A DNA stretch of 64,000 nt from CAVPMN01 sp963706425 (GCA_963706425.1 CAVPMN010000020.1:1550001-1614000), one strand, 5' to 3'. Positions 53,199 to 63,040 are shown, counted from the stretch's first letter. A program made the numbers and translations. Notes: generated by a model from the letters alone, not told the origin.

Positions 53199-54517
53199 TA
53201 CTTGAGGAACCCCTCGTAGTTGCGCATCATCAGCTGGCTGTCGATCTGCTTCATGGTCTCGAGTGCCACACCGACGGCGATCAGGATGGAGATGCCGGAG
53301 AACGACACCTGGCTACCAGGCAGGAACGACGTCAGCATCAGCGACGGCACGAGGGCCACTGCGGCGATGAACAGCGCTCCGGGGAGCGTGATGCGCGACA
53401 GGATCTTGGCCAGATAGCGCTCGGTCTGCGGGCCGGGCCGGATGCCGGGGATGAAACCGCCCTGCTTGCGCAGGGTGTCGGCCTGCTTCACGGGGTCGAA
53501 CGTGATGGCCGTGTAGAAGTACGCGAAGCCGATGATCAGCAGGCCGAAGATGAGCAGGTGCAGGGGGGCGTTCGGCTGCACGATCTGGTCGTTGATGAAC
53601 GCCTGCACGCTCTCGCCCCAACTCCCCGGCTCCGAGGGCAGCAGCCCGGCGAGCAGCTGGGGCAGGTAGAGCACCGAGCTGGCGAAGATGATGGGGATGA
53701 CGCCGGACTGGTTGACCTTGAGCGGGATGTAGGTGCTCTGGCCGCCGTACATGCGCCGGCCGACGACTCGCTTGGCGAACTGCACCGGGATGCGGCGCTG
53801 GCCCTGCTCGACGAAGACGATGGCGACGAGGATGAACGAGAAGACGATGAGGGTGGCGACGAGCGCTCCCCAGCCGCCGTTGGCCCGGATCTGGCCACCC
53901 TGGGCGGGCAGGGTGCTGACCACCGAGGCGAAGATCAGCAGCGACATGCCGTTGCCGATGCCCCGCTGGGTGATGAGCTCGCCCATCCACATCAGCAGCG
54001 CGGTGCCTGCGGTGAGGGTCATCACGATGAGCAGCACGTGCCACACGTCGAAGTCGGGGATCAGGTCGAGACCGGTGGTGTTGCCCTGGCCGAACCCTCC
54101 GCCACCGTTGTGGAAGAGGTAGCTGAACCCGGTGGCCTGCATGGCGGCGATGCCGATGGTGACGTAGCGGGTCCACTGGGTGATCTTGCGTTGACCGACC
54201 GCGCCCTGGTTCTGCCACTCCTCGAGCTTGGGGATCACCACGGCGAGGATCTGCATGATGATCGACGCGGTGATGTACGGCATGATGCCGAGCGCGAACA
54301 GCGAGAACTGGGTGAGCGCCCCGCCCGAGAACAGCTGGAGGAACGAGAGCACACCGCCTTCCTCTGCCTGCTCGCGCAGCGTCTTCAAGGCGCTGACGTC
54401 GATGCCCGGCACCGGGAGGTAGGCCCCCAGCCGGTAGAGAAGGATCATGAGCAAGGAGAACAGGATCTTGTTGCGAAGATCCGGAACCTTGACCAGGTTC
54501 TTCAGGTTGGCAAACAC
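53198..54517 (-). CDS. secY: Sec translocon channel subunit SecY
   Basis: 439 residues with ten membrane helices. LLMILLYRLGAYLPVPGID in TM1, plug region after it, GIGNGMSLLIFASVV, and the cytosolic loop GFIPGIRPGPQTERYL. Forms the inner-membrane protein channel with SecE and SecG. Located between rplO and adk as in the spc operon. Confidence 0.98.
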   Translation of the reverse strand: MFANLKNLVKVPDLRNKILFSLLMILLYRLGAYLPVPGIDVSALKTLREQAEEGGVLSFLQLFSGGALTQFSLFALGIMPYITASIIMQILAVVIPKLEEWQNQGAVGQRKITQWTRYVTIGIAAMQATGFSYLFHNGGGGFGQGNTTGLDLIPDFDVWHVLLIVMTLTAGTALLMWMGELITQRGIGNGMSLLIFASVVSTLPAQGGQIRANGGWGALVATLIVFSFILVAIVFVEQGQRRIPVQFAKRVVGRRMYGGQSTYIPLKVNQSGVIPIIFASSVLYLPQLLAGLLPSEPGSWGESVQAFINDQIVQPNAPLHLLIFGLLIIGFAYFYTAITFDPVKQADTLRKQGGFIPGIRPGPQTERYLAKILSRITLPGALFIAAVALVPSLMLTSFLPGSQVSFSGISILIAVGVALETMKQIDSQLMMRNYEGFLK

Positions 54518-54550
54518 GGTTGTCTCCCGGAACCCGTGGCCGACCGGCCG

Positions 54551-55039
54551 TCAGCGATTGGTGAGATGGTTGCCCTTGGCCGGTGGGCGACGATCGCCCC
54601 ACGGCAGCGGGATGACCTCAACGCTACCCCCTGCGCCGGTGATGGCGTCCTGCGCGGCCTTCGAGAAGGCGTGCGCCTTGACCTGCACCGGGCGGGTGAT
54701 CTGGCCGCGCCCGAGGACCTTGACGAGCGCACCCTTGTGGGTGAGCCCGCGGTCGTGGAGCACGGTGGGGTCGATCTCGTCGAGACCGGTGGCGTCGAGT
54801 GCGTCGAGGTTCACGGCTTGGTACTCGACCCGGAAGGGGTTCTTGAAGCCCTTGAGCTTCGGCACCCGCATGTGCAGGGGCAGCTGACCGCCCTCGAACC
54901 CTGCCGGGATGGTGTCGCGGGCGCCTTGGCCCTTGGTGCCCCGGCCGGCCGTCTTGCCGCCCTTGCCGCCGATGCCCCGCCCGACGCGCTTGCGGCGCCG
55001 GTTCGAGCCGTCGGCCGGCTTGAGATCATGGATCTTCAC
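54551..55039 (-). CDS. rplO: 50S ribosomal protein L15
   Basis: 162 residues. MKIHDLKPADGSNRRRKRVG, Gly-rich RGIGGKGGKTAGRGTKGQG and FEGGQLPLHMRVPKLKGFKN. ATG overlaps the rpmD stop. Confidence 0.98.
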   Translation of the reverse strand: MKIHDLKPADGSNRRRKRVGRGIGGKGGKTAGRGTKGQGARDTIPAGFEGGQLPLHMRVPKLKGFKNPFRVEYQAVNLDALDATGLDEIDPTVLHDRGLTHKGALVKVLGRGQITRPVQVKAHAFSKAAQDAITGAGGSVEVIPLPWGDRRPPAKGNHLTNR

Positions 55040-55239
55040 GATTGTTCCCCTGCATTCTCGGTGACCTCTTCGACCTGCACGAGGTGCGGGACCCGGGCGA
55101 TCATGCCCCGGATCTCCGGACGGTCGGGGAGGACGTGGGACTTGCCGATGCGACCCAGGCCGAGGGCCCGCAGCGTGCCGCGGTGCTTGGGCTTGGTGCC
55201 GATGGCCGAGCGCACCTGGGTGACCTTGAGCGACATCAC
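55036..55239 (-). CDS. rpmD: 50S ribosomal protein L30
   Basis: 67 residues: VTQVRSAIGTKPKHRGTLRALGL, then RPEIRGMIARVPHLVQVEEV. Overlaps rpsE upstream and rplO downstream by 4 nt each. Confidence 0.96.
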   Translation of the reverse strand: MMSLKVTQVRSAIGTKPKHRGTLRALGLGRIGKSHVLPDRPEIRGMIARVPHLVQVEEVTENAGEQS

Positions 55240-55817
55240 TTCACCTCATCGGGTGTGTGGGGGCCGCGCTGGGTGTCCTTGTAGGCGTTCAGCAAGCCGG
55301 TGGGCACGAACTCCTCGGCGCTGAGCCCACGTAGTCGGGCGATCTCGTCGGGCCGCTTCAACGACCGCAGTCCGGCGATGGTGGCCCGCGCCACGTTGAT
55401 GTGGTTCGACGAGCCGAGCGACTTGCAGAGCACGTCGTGGATGCCGGCCTCTTCGAGGATGGCCCGGGCGGCGCCGCCGGCGATGACACCGGTGCCGGGG
55501 GCCGCCGGCTGGATGAGGACCCGCCCCGCGCCCATGCGGCCCACGATCGGGTGCGTCACCGTGCTGCCCGCGAGCGGCACGGCGAACAGGTTCTTGCGGG
55601 CCTCTTCGGTGCCCTTCTGGATGGCGAGGGGCACCTCTTTGGCCTTGCCGTAGCCCAAGCCGACCCGGCCGGCGCCGTCACCCACCACGACGAGCGCAGT
55701 GAACGAGAATCGGCGGCCACCCTTGACCACCTTGGCGACCCGGTTGATGTTGATGACCCGCGACTCCCGCAGCGGCGGGGCGTCGGCGTCGTGACCCATC
55801 GTCTGGTTGGCTGCCAT
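55236..55817 (-). CDS. rpsE: 30S ribosomal protein S5
   Basis: 193 residues. RVAKVVKGGRRFSFTALVVV and GDGAGRVGLGYGKAKEVPLA form the dsRBD-like fold, APGTGVIAGGAARAILE follows. ATG is at the last base of rplR. Confidence 0.98.
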   Translation of the reverse strand: MAANQTMGHDADAPPLRESRVININRVAKVVKGGRRFSFTALVVVGDGAGRVGLGYGKAKEVPLAIQKGTEEARKNLFAVPLAGSTVTHPIVGRMGAGRVLIQPAAPGTGVIAGGAARAILEEAGIHDVLCKSLGSSNHINVARATIAGLRSLKRPDEIARLRGLSAEEFVPTGLLNAYKDTQRGPHTPDEVK

Positions 55818-56182
55818 CAGAACTCCAGTCCGGCTTCGCGTGCGGCGTCGGCCACAGCGGCCACCCGCCCGTGGTAGAGGAACCCGCCTCGGTCGAACAC
55901 GACCTTGTCGACACCGGCGGCCTTGGCCCGCTCGGCCACCAGCTGACCCACTCGCGTGGCCGCGGTCTTGTTGCCGTTGGCTGCGCTGCGGACATCGGCT
56001 TCGACGGTCGACGCCGACGCCACGGTGATGCCGCTGACGTCGTCGATCACCTGTGCACTGATGTGACGGTTCGACCGGAACACCGCCAGGCGGGGACGGC
56101 TGGCCGTACCCCGCACCTGCTTGCGCACCCGGCGATGCCGACGGATGCGCGCATCGCGCTTCTGCTTCGCGTTGTCGCTCAC
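55817..56182 (-). CDS. rplR: 50S ribosomal protein L18
   Basis: 121 residues. RRHRRVRKQVRGTASRPRLAV, FRSNRHISAQVIDD and KVVFDRGGFLYHGRVAAVAD. Binds 5S rRNA. 46 bp behind rplF. Confidence 0.97.
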   Translation of the reverse strand: MSDNAKQKRDARIRRHRRVRKQVRGTASRPRLAVFRSNRHISAQVIDDVSGITVASASTVEADVRSAANGNKTAATRVGQLVAERAKAAGVDKVVFDRGGFLYHGRVAAVADAAREAGLEF

Positions 56183-56228
56183 TTCGCGGCCTTTCCAGCA
56201 GTGCCCAATGGGCCGTTCAGTACTCTCA

Positions 56229-56768
56229 TCACTTCGCTGCCTTTCCGGCCTTCCTGACGATGTGCTCGTCGCGATACTTCACGCCCTTGCCCTTGTAGGG
56301 CTCGGGCTTGCGGATCGAGCGGATGTTGGCGGCCACCTGACCCACCAGCTCCTTGTCGACACCGACGACGGCGACCTGGGTGGGCGTCGGGACCTCGAAC
56401 GTGATGCCGTCCGGGGCGTCGACGCTGACGGGATGGCTGAACCCGAGCGCCAACTCGAGCTTGTCGTTGCCCTTCGCGGTGGCGCGATAGCCGACGCCGA
56501 CGATCTCGAGCTCCTTGCGGAAGCCGTCGGTGACGCCGACCACCATGTTGTTGACGAGCGACCGACACAGCCCGTGCAGGGCCCTGCTCTGGCGCTCGTC
56601 GTCCGGGCGCTCGACGAGCAGCTGGTCGTCTTCGCGACGGATCGAGATGGGGCCGGGCAACCGGCGGTCGAGCGTGCCCTTCGGGCCCTTCACGGTGATG
56701 TGATCGCCGTCGATGGTGATGTCGACGCCGCTCGGGACGGGGATGGGGCTCTTACCGACTCGTGACAT
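56229..56768 (-). CDS. rplF: 50S ribosomal protein L6
   Basis: 179 residues. MSRVGKSPIPVPSGVDITID, two repeated alpha/beta domains, and RSIRKPEPYKGKGVKYRDEH near the C terminus. Confidence 0.98.
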   Translation of the reverse strand: MSRVGKSPIPVPSGVDITIDGDHITVKGPKGTLDRRLPGPISIRREDDQLLVERPDDERQSRALHGLCRSLVNNMVVGVTDGFRKELEIVGVGYRATAKGNDKLELALGFSHPVSVDAPDGITFEVPTPTQVAVVGVDKELVGQVAANIRSIRKPEPYKGKGVKYRDEHIVRKAGKAAK

Positions 56769-56783
56769 GGTGGTGCTCCTCCC

Positions 56784-57188
56784 CTACCAGACGTAACAGA
56801 GGATCTCGCCGCCCATGCGACGCTTGCGCGCCTCACGGTCGGTCATGAGGCCCTGGCTGGTCGAGAGCACGGCCACGCCGAGCCCACCCAGGACCCGAGG
56901 GATCTTGTCGGCCTTGGTGTAGACGCGCAGGCCGGGCTTGGACACGCGCCGGACGCCCGAGATGACGCGCTCGCGCTCAGGCGAGTACTTCATCTCGACG
57001 ACCAGGGTGCTTCCCGGGCGGTCGACGTTGTCCTCGACATGGAAGTTGCTGATGTAGCCCTCCTTCTGGAGGACCGCAGCGAGCGACTCCTTCAGCTTCG
57101 AGCAGGGCATGCGGACGTCGTCGTGCATCGCCACGTTGGCGTTGCGGATGCGGGTCAGCATGTCGGCGATGGGGTCGGTCATGGTCAT
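56784..57188 (-). CDS. rpsH: 30S ribosomal protein S8
   Basis: 134 residues from ATG 57188 (MTMTDPIADMLTRIRNA). C-terminal GLGVAVLSTSQGLMTDREAR and RMGGEILCYVW. The longer upstream frame overlaps rpsZ out of frame and is not used. Confidence 0.97.
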   Translation of the reverse strand: MTMTDPIADMLTRIRNANVAMHDDVRMPCSKLKESLAAVLQKEGYISNFHVEDNVDRPGSTLVVEMKYSPERERVISGVRRVSKPGLRVYTKADKIPRVLGGLGVAVLSTSQGLMTDREARKRRMGGEILCYVW

Positions 57189-57204
57189 CGTGTCATCCCT
57201 CCCC

Positions 57205-57390
57205 TCACCAGCTGGCCTTCTTGAGGCCCGGGATCTCGCCGGCATGGGCGAGCTCACGCAGGCACACGCGACACAGCATGAACTTGCGGTACACCGAGTG
57301 AGGGCGTCCGCACCGCTGGCATCGGGTGTAGGCACGCACCTTGAACTTGGGCGTGCGCTGGGCCTTTTCGATCAGTGCCTTTTTGGCCAT
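57205..57390 (-). CDS. rpsZ: 30S ribosomal protein S14, zinc-binding type
   Basis: 61 residues, short C+ form. MAKKALIEKAQRTPKFKVRA, zinc ligands in RCQRCGRPHSV and FMLCRVCLRELAH (CxxC twice), ending GLKKASW. This form is typical of actinobacteria and Gram-positives. Confidence 0.97.
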   Translation of the reverse strand: MAKKALIEKAQRTPKFKVRAYTRCQRCGRPHSVYRKFMLCRVCLRELAHAGEIPGLKKASW

Positions 57391-57392
57391 GA

Positions 57393-57983
57393 CTACTGCT
57401 GTCCCTCTCGCTTGAACGGGAAACCGAGCGCCTCGAGAAGGGCGCGACCCTCGGCATCGGTACGGGCGGTGGTGACGATGGTGATGTCCATGCCGCGGGT
57501 GGTGTCGACCTTGTCGTAATCGATCTCGGGGAAGATGAGCTGCTCGGTCACGCCGAACGTGTAGTTGCCGTGACCGTCGAACGCGTGCCGGGGCAGGCCT
57601 CGGAAGTCGCGGATGCGGGGCACCGAGATGCTGACCAGGCGGTCGAAGAACTCCCACATGCGATCACCTCGCAGGGTGACCTTGGCCCCGATGGCGTTGC
57701 CCTCGCGGAGCTTGAACCCGGCGATCGACTTCTTGGCCTTGGTGACCACGGGCTTCTGACCGGTGATGATCTCGAGGTCGGTGACCGCACCCTCGATCAG
57801 CGACTGCTGCACCAACGCCCGACCGACGCCCATGTTCAGGACGATCTTGTCGAGCCCCGGCACCTGCATGATGTTGTCCAGCCCGAGCTGGTCCTTGAGC
57901 TGCGCACGCAACTCGTCGCGGTAGCGCTGCTTGTAGCGAGGGATCGCGGTGGGCTGGCTGGCGGTGGTCTCGGTGGTGCTCAT
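57393..57983 (-). CDS. rplE: 50S ribosomal protein L5
   Basis: 196 residues from ATG 57983 (MSTTETTASQPTAIPRYKQR). PGLDKIVLNMGVGRALVQQS, KKSIAGFKLREGNAIGAKVTLRG and GMDITIVTTARTDAEGRALL. Binds 5S rRNA and P-site tRNA. ATGA overlap with rplX. Confidence 0.98.
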   Translation of the reverse strand: MSTTETTASQPTAIPRYKQRYRDELRAQLKDQLGLDNIMQVPGLDKIVLNMGVGRALVQQSLIEGAVTDLEIITGQKPVVTKAKKSIAGFKLREGNAIGAKVTLRGDRMWEFFDRLVSISVPRIRDFRGLPRHAFDGHGNYTFGVTEQLIFPEIDYDKVDTTRGMDITIVTTARTDAEGRALLEALGFPFKREGQQ

Positions 57984-58291
57984 GTGAGATCGGCCTCGCA
58001 CTTCCGGCAGATTCTGACCTTCGTGCCATCGGGCTCGAAGCGGTGACCGACCCGGGTGCGCTGGCCGCAGGCCGGGCAGATGATCGCCACGTTCGACGCG
58101 GACATCGGCATCTCTTTGTCGATGATGCCGCCCTGTTGGGTGGAACGAGTGGGCTTCTGGTGCTTCTTCGCCATGTTGGCGCCGTCGACGATCACGCGGC
58201 CCTCGCTGGGATAGGCGAACGTGACGGTGCCTTCCTTGCCGCGGTCCTTGCCCTGGAGCACGACCACGCGGTCTCCCTTGCGGATCTTCAT
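57980..58291 (-). CDS. rplX: 50S ribosomal protein L24
   Basis: 103 residues from ATG 58291. KOW motif KIRKGDRVVVLQGKDRGKEG, then VDGANMAKKHQKPTR, and a C-terminal CPACGQ...CRKC pair that may bind zinc. Overlaps rplN and rplE by 4 nt each. Confidence 0.97.
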   Translation of the reverse strand: MKIRKGDRVVVLQGKDRGKEGTVTFAYPSEGRVIVDGANMAKKHQKPTRSTQQGGIIDKEMPMSASNVAIICPACGQRTRVGHRFEPDGTKVRICRKCEADLT

Positions 58292-58659
58292 CAGAGGACC
58301 TCCGGCGCCAGTGACACGATGCGCATGAACTTCTTGTCGCGCAGCTCGCGACCCACCGGGCCGAAGATGCGCGTGCCTCGGGGCTGCATCTGATCGTTGA
58401 TCAGCACCGCTGCGTTCTCGTCGAAGCGGATGTAGGAGCCGTCCGGACGACGCTTCTCCTTCTTGACCCGCACGACGACGCACTTGACGACATCGCCCTT
58501 CTTCACACCTGCACCGGGGATGGCGTCTTTCACGGTGGCGACGAAGACGTCACCGATCGACGCATAGCGCCGCCGGGAGCCGCCGAGCACCTTGATGCAC
58601 AGCACCTCTTTGGCGCCGCTGTTGTCGGCCACCCGGAGTCGGGATTCCTGCTGGATCAT
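58291..58659 (-). CDS. rplN: 50S ribosomal protein L14
   Basis: 122 residues. MIQQESRLRVADNSGAKEVL, GVKKGDVVKCVVVRVKKEKRR and RGTRIFGPVGRELRDKKFMR. Among the most conserved ribosomal proteins. Confidence 0.98.
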   Translation of the reverse strand: MIQQESRLRVADNSGAKEVLCIKVLGGSRRRYASIGDVFVATVKDAIPGAGVKKGDVVKCVVVRVKKEKRRPDGSYIRFDENAAVLINDQMQPRGTRIFGPVGRELRDKKFMRIVSLAPEVL

Positions 58660-58931
58660 CGGGCCCGCTCCAGCACTTCGACCAGCCGCCAGCGCTTGAG
58701 CTTCGACTGGGGCCGGGTCTCGGCGATGCGCACGCGGTCGCCGATGTTGAGATCGTTCGACTCGTCGTGCACATAGAGGCGGTTGGCCCGCTGCACGGTC
58801 TTGTTGTAGCGGGGGTGCCGCTTGCGGTCGACGACCTCGACGACGGCGGTCTTGTCCATCTTGTTCGACACGACCAAGCCCTCGCGCACCTTGCGCGGGT
58901 TGGGCCTGGTCTCAGGCACGGTGTCGGCCAT
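58656..58931 (-). CDS. rpsQ: 30S ribosomal protein S17
   Basis: 91 residues. RKVREGLVVSNKMDKTAVVE and DRVRIAETRPQSKLKRWRLV. ATGA-type overlaps on both sides. Confidence 0.97.
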   Translation of the reverse strand: MADTVPETRPNPRKVREGLVVSNKMDKTAVVEVVDRKRHPRYNKTVQRANRLYVHDESNDLNIGDRVRIAETRPQSKLKRWRLVEVLERAR

Positions 58932-59167
58932 CAGGCGGTCTCCTCGTCAGCCAGCAGCGCTTCGGCTGCTGCGATTTCGCGGGTGCGCAGCTCGGTCATG
59001 AGCCGGGCGATGTCCTTCTTGACGGCGGTGAGCCGCGAGTGGTTCTCGAGCTGACCCGTCACCGACTGGAACCGGAGGTTGAACAGCTCTTCTTTGGTCT
59101 GCGCCAGACGCTCGAGCACCTCGGTGTCGTTGAGGTCGCGCAGCGCCTGCGCCTTGGTGTTCGGCAT
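58931..59167 (-). CDS. rpmC: 50S ribosomal protein L29
   Basis: 78 residues from ATG 59167 (MPNTKAQALRDLNDTEVLER). KEELFNLRFQSVTGQLENHS and the helical KDIARLMTELRTRE, then a short acidic tail. Confidence 0.97.
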   Translation of the reverse strand: MPNTKAQALRDLNDTEVLERLAQTKEELFNLRFQSVTGQLENHSRLTAVKKDIARLMTELRTREIAAAEALLADEETA

Positions 59168-59577
59168 CAGAGAGCCTCCTCGCGAGCCACGAACCGCGCC
59201 TTGATCGGCAGCTTCTGGATCGCCCGCTCGATCGCCGCCCGGGCGATCTGGGGATCGTTGTAGGACAGCTCGAACAGGATGCGCCCCGGCTTGACCACGG
59301 CCACCCACATCTCGGGGTTGCCCTTGCCCGAGCCCATACGGGTCTCGGCCGGCTTCTGGGTGACCGGCTTGTCGGGGAACACGTTGATCCAGACCTTGCC
59401 GCCGCGCTTCACGTGGCGGGTCATGGCGATACGGGCGGCTTCGATCTGGCGGGCCGTGATCCAGCCCGGCTCGAGCGCCTGGATGCCGTAGTCGCCGAAC
59501 GACACCGTGGTGCCACCCTTCGCCTGGCCACCCATGCGGCCGCGATGCTGCTTGCGATGCTTGACCTTCTTCGGCAT
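59167..59577 (-). CDS. rplP: 50S ribosomal protein L16
   Basis: 136 residues from ATG 59577 (MPKKVKHRKQHRGRMGGQ); an ATG two codons earlier (59583) is also open. GDYGIQALEPGWITARQIEA and RMGSGKGNPEMWVAVVKPGR are diagnostic. Confidence 0.98.
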   Translation of the reverse strand: MPKKVKHRKQHRGRMGGQAKGGTTVSFGDYGIQALEPGWITARQIEAARIAMTRHVKRGGKVWINVFPDKPVTQKPAETRMGSGKGNPEMWVAVVKPGRILFELSYNDPQIARAAIERAIQKLPIKARFVAREEAL

Positions 59578-59610
59578 CAACATGTCGGTACCTCTCGCTC
59601 CGGGCCCACG

Positions 59611-60530
<920 letters not shown>

Positions 60531-60531
<1 letters not shown>

Positions 60532-61315
60532 CAGTCGTCCTTCTTCTCTGCGTCAGACTCTCGGCGTCAGGCTTCTCTGCGTCAGGCTCTTCCGTGGCGG
60601 CGTCTCCCGGCTCGACGTCGGCCGCGATGGCCTGCTCGTCGACGCTGGTGTCTTCGGCGCTCGCCTCGTCGCCGGGGTCGGCGTCGGCAGCCGTGTCGGG
60701 GCTGTCGTCGACGGTCGTGGCGCCCTCCGCCGCGGGTGCCACCACCACCTCGTCGTGCTCGTGGTCGTGGTCGTGATCGTGGTCGTGCTCGGCCTCTTCG
60801 TCGGCCGCCTTCTTCTCGGCCTTGGCCTGGCGGCTGCGGGCGACGCGCTCGCGACGGGCCTCGCTGGCAGCACGGTTGCCACGGGCGCGGCCGCTGCTCG
60901 CCTCGCGCTCGCGCATCTGCTCGAGCTCGTCGGTCGACAGCCGGCTCACGATGACGGTGATGTGGCTGGTGCGCTTGCGGATGCGACCGGCACGGCCGCG
61001 GGCACGGGGACGGAAGCGCTTGAGCGTGGGTCCCTCGTCGGCGAAGCAGGCCGACACGGCCAGCTCGTCGGCGGGGATGCCGTTGTTGTGCTCGGCGTTG
61101 GCCACCGCGGACTCGAGGCACTTGAGCACCGGGCGGGCGACGTCGCGCTCGCTGAACTCGAGGATCTCGAGGGCGCGTCCGACGTGCTCGCCCCGGATGA
61201 GGTCGAGCACCTCGCGGGCCTTGTAGGGCGACACCCGCACGTAGCGGGCCTGCGCCCGCACGCCCGACGACTCACCGGTGGTGACGCCTTCGTTGGTCTT
61301 GGTGCCGAACGCCAT
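60531..61315 (-). CDS. rplV: 50S ribosomal protein L22 with long His/Asp-rich tail (frameshifted at end)
   Basis: Residues 1-about 125 are normal L22: ARYVRVSPYKAREVLDLIRG, ACFADEGPTLKRFRPRARGR and RKRTSHITVIVS. They are followed by about 135 extra residues: a basic helix (SEARRERVARSRQAKAEKK), a metal-binding-like EHDHDHDHDHEHDE run, then an Ala/Asp/Glu tail. One base appears to be missing near 60556; the other frame ends SDAEKKDD and TGA at 60531-60533, overlapping rpsC (TGATG). The raw frame instead runs into rpsC. The extension lies at the C terminus, away from the exit-tunnel loop. Confidence 0.9.
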
Positions 61316-61593
61316 CAGCGCCGCCCCTTCTTCTCTTGGCCGGCGTGGTAGCGGAAGGTGCGGGTGGGCGCGAACTCGCCGAGCTTGTGCCCGACCATGG
61401 ATTCGGTGATGTACACGGGCACGTGCTTGCGGCCGTCGTGCACGGCGATGGTGTGGCCGACCATCTCGGGGATGATCGTCGACCGGCGCGACCAGGTCTT
61501 GACGACCCGCTTCTCACCCTTGCCGTTGAGGTCGTCGACCTTGGTGAGCAGGTGCTCGTCGACGAACGGACCCTTCTTGAGACTGCGAGGCAT
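61315..61593 (-). CDS. rpsS: 30S ribosomal protein S19
   Basis: 92 residues. MPRSLKKGPFVDEHLLTKVD, WSRRSTIIPEMVGHTIAVHD and VGHKLGEFAPTRTFRYHAGQ. Stop overlaps the rplV ATG. Confidence 0.98.
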   Translation of the reverse strand: MPRSLKKGPFVDEHLLTKVDDLNGKGEKRVVKTWSRRSTIIPEMVGHTIAVHDGRKHVPVYITESMVGHKLGEFAPTRTFRYHAGQEKKGRR

Positions 61594-61608
61594 GACGGTG
61601 GACTCCCC

Positions 61609-62445
61609 TTACCGCCGCGAACCGCGGGTGCGACGACGACGGACGATGAGCTTCTGCGACGGCTTGGTCTTGTCGCGGGTGCGACCTTCGGGCTTGCCCC
61701 AGGGCGACACGGGATGCCGGCCACCAGAGGTCTTGCCCTCGCCACCACCATGCGGGTGGTCGACGGGGTTCATGGCGACACCGCGGGTCTGGGGGCGCTT
61801 GCCCTTCCAGCGGTTGCGGCCGGCCTTGCCGATCTTGATCAGCTCGGCCTCGGCGTGCCCGACCTCGCCCACCGTGGCGCGACAGTCGATGGGCACGCGG
61901 CGCATCTCGGTGCTCGGCAGGCGCAGGGTGGCGTGATCGCCTTCCTTGGCCACCAGCTGCACGCTCGTGCCGGCGCTGCGGGCCATCTTGCCGCCCCCAC
62001 CAGGCTTGAGCTCGACGTTGTGCACGGTGGTGCCGACCGGGATGTAGCGCAGCGGCAGCGCGTTGCCGGGCCGGATCTCCGAGCCCTGGCCGCTCTGCAG
62101 GCGATCACCGACCACGACGTCTTTGGGGGCGAGGATGTAGGCCTTCTCGCCGTCGTAGTAGTGGAGCAGCGCGATGCGGCAGTTGCGGTTGGGGTCGTAC
62201 TCGATGGCCGCGACCTTGGCCATGACGCCGTCCTTGGTGCGACGGAAGTCGATGAGCCGGTACTGGCGCTTGTGGCCGCCGCCGCGGTGGCGGGCGGTCT
62301 TGCGGCCGTAGTTGTTGCGCCCGCCGGTGCGCGGCTTGGGCGCGAGCAACGACTTCTCAGGCGTGCTCTTGGTGATGTCGGAGAAGTCCGAGACGGTCTG
62401 GAACCGTCGGCCGGGACTGGTCGGCTTGCGCTTTCGGAGTGCCAT
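61609..62445 (-). CDS. rplB: 50S ribosomal protein L2
   Basis: 278 residues from ATG 62445 (MALRKRKPTSPGRRFQTV). GRNNYGRKTARHRGGGHKRQ, GGKMARSAGTSVQLVAKEG, and the conserved peptidyl-transferase-proximal MNPVDHPHGGGEGKTSGG. Ends RRRRTRGSRR. Confidence 0.98.
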   Translation of the reverse strand: MALRKRKPTSPGRRFQTVSDFSDITKSTPEKSLLAPKPRTGGRNNYGRKTARHRGGGHKRQYRLIDFRRTKDGVMAKVAAIEYDPNRNCRIALLHYYDGEKAYILAPKDVVVGDRLQSGQGSEIRPGNALPLRYIPVGTTVHNVELKPGGGGKMARSAGTSVQLVAKEGDHATLRLPSTEMRRVPIDCRATVGEVGHAEAELIKIGKAGRNRWKGKRPQTRGVAMNPVDHPHGGGEGKTSGGRHPVSPWGKPEGRTRDKTKPSQKLIVRRRRTRGSRR

Positions 62446-62450
62446 GTCGC

Positions 62451-62741
62451 TTAACCCTCGAACAGATCGATGCTGTCGCCCTCGGCGAGGGTGACGAAGG
62501 CCCGCTTGGTGTCGGACCGCTTGCCATAGGTCCACGAGCCACGGTTGCGCTTGCGCTTCCCCTGCCGGTTCAGCGTGTTCACCTTGGTCACGCGCACGTC
62601 GAAGATGCGCTCGACGGCGTCGGAGATCTCGGGCTTGCTCGCCGACGGGTGCACGCGGAACGTGTAGACGTTCTGCTCGAGCAGGGCGTAGGACTTCTCG
62701 CTCACGATCGGCTCGAGGATGACGTCGCGGGGGTCTTTCAC
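62451..62741 (-). CDS. rplW: 50S ribosomal protein L23
   Basis: 96 residues from GTG 62741 (MKDPRDVILEPIVSEKSYAL). VHPSASKPEISDAVERIFDV and KVNTLNRQGKRKRNRGSW. It forms the exit-tunnel docking site for trigger factor and SRP. Its SD (GGAGGA) lies in the last codons of the inserted acidic ORF, with a GTGA start/stop overlap. Confidence 0.97.
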   Translation of the reverse strand: MKDPRDVILEPIVSEKSYALLEQNVYTFRVHPSASKPEISDAVERIFDVRVTKVNTLNRQGKRKRNRGSWTYGKRSDTKRAFVTLAEGDSIDLFEG

Positions 62742-63040
62742 TGCGCTTCCTCCGTGTCGCCCGCGGTGCGGTTGAACGAGAACGGTCCGTCGGTGGCCGC
62801 GGTGTCGGTGCCCGGCTCGACCGGCGCATCGAGCTCGACGATCTCGTCGACCGGCTCGTCGGCTGACGCCTCGGCGCGGGCTCGGATGCGAGCTTCGCGA
62901 TCGGCCCGCTCGAGGGCCGCGGCGAACCGCGGCTCGGCCTTGTCGGCCGGGCTCTTCACGCGGTCGGTGGGATCGACCAGACGCTCGCGCTCGTCCGGTG
63001 TGGGCGTGGGGCGGTTCGGGAGCTCGGTCGCCATGCTCAT
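62738..63040 (-). CDS. unknown acidic 100-residue protein inserted between rplD and rplW
   Basis: Begins MSMATELPNRPTPTPDERER, has a charged helix (AAALERADREARIRARAEAS) and ends FSFNRTAGDTEEAQ. About a quarter of residues are Asp or Glu; Pro and Ala are frequent. It is probably largely disordered. Its ATG overlaps the rplD stop (ATGA) and follows GGAGGAGGGG inside the rplD end. Its own stop overlaps the rplW GTG. It is thus translationally coupled at both ends in an operon position where no gene is normally found. I do not recognise a family. A fused L4 tail by frameshift is less likely given the strong SD. Confidence 0.75.
   Translation of the reverse strand: MSMATELPNRPTPTPDERERLVDPTDRVKSPADKAEPRFAAALERADREARIRARAEASADEPVDEIVELDAPVEPGTDTAATDGPFSFNRTAGDTEEAQ

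Noticed and set aside
60750..60800. short tandem repeat (His-Asp codons) as a CRISPR or satellite array
   Set aside because: It is a codon-level repeat inside the rplV tail, in frame, with no spacers.
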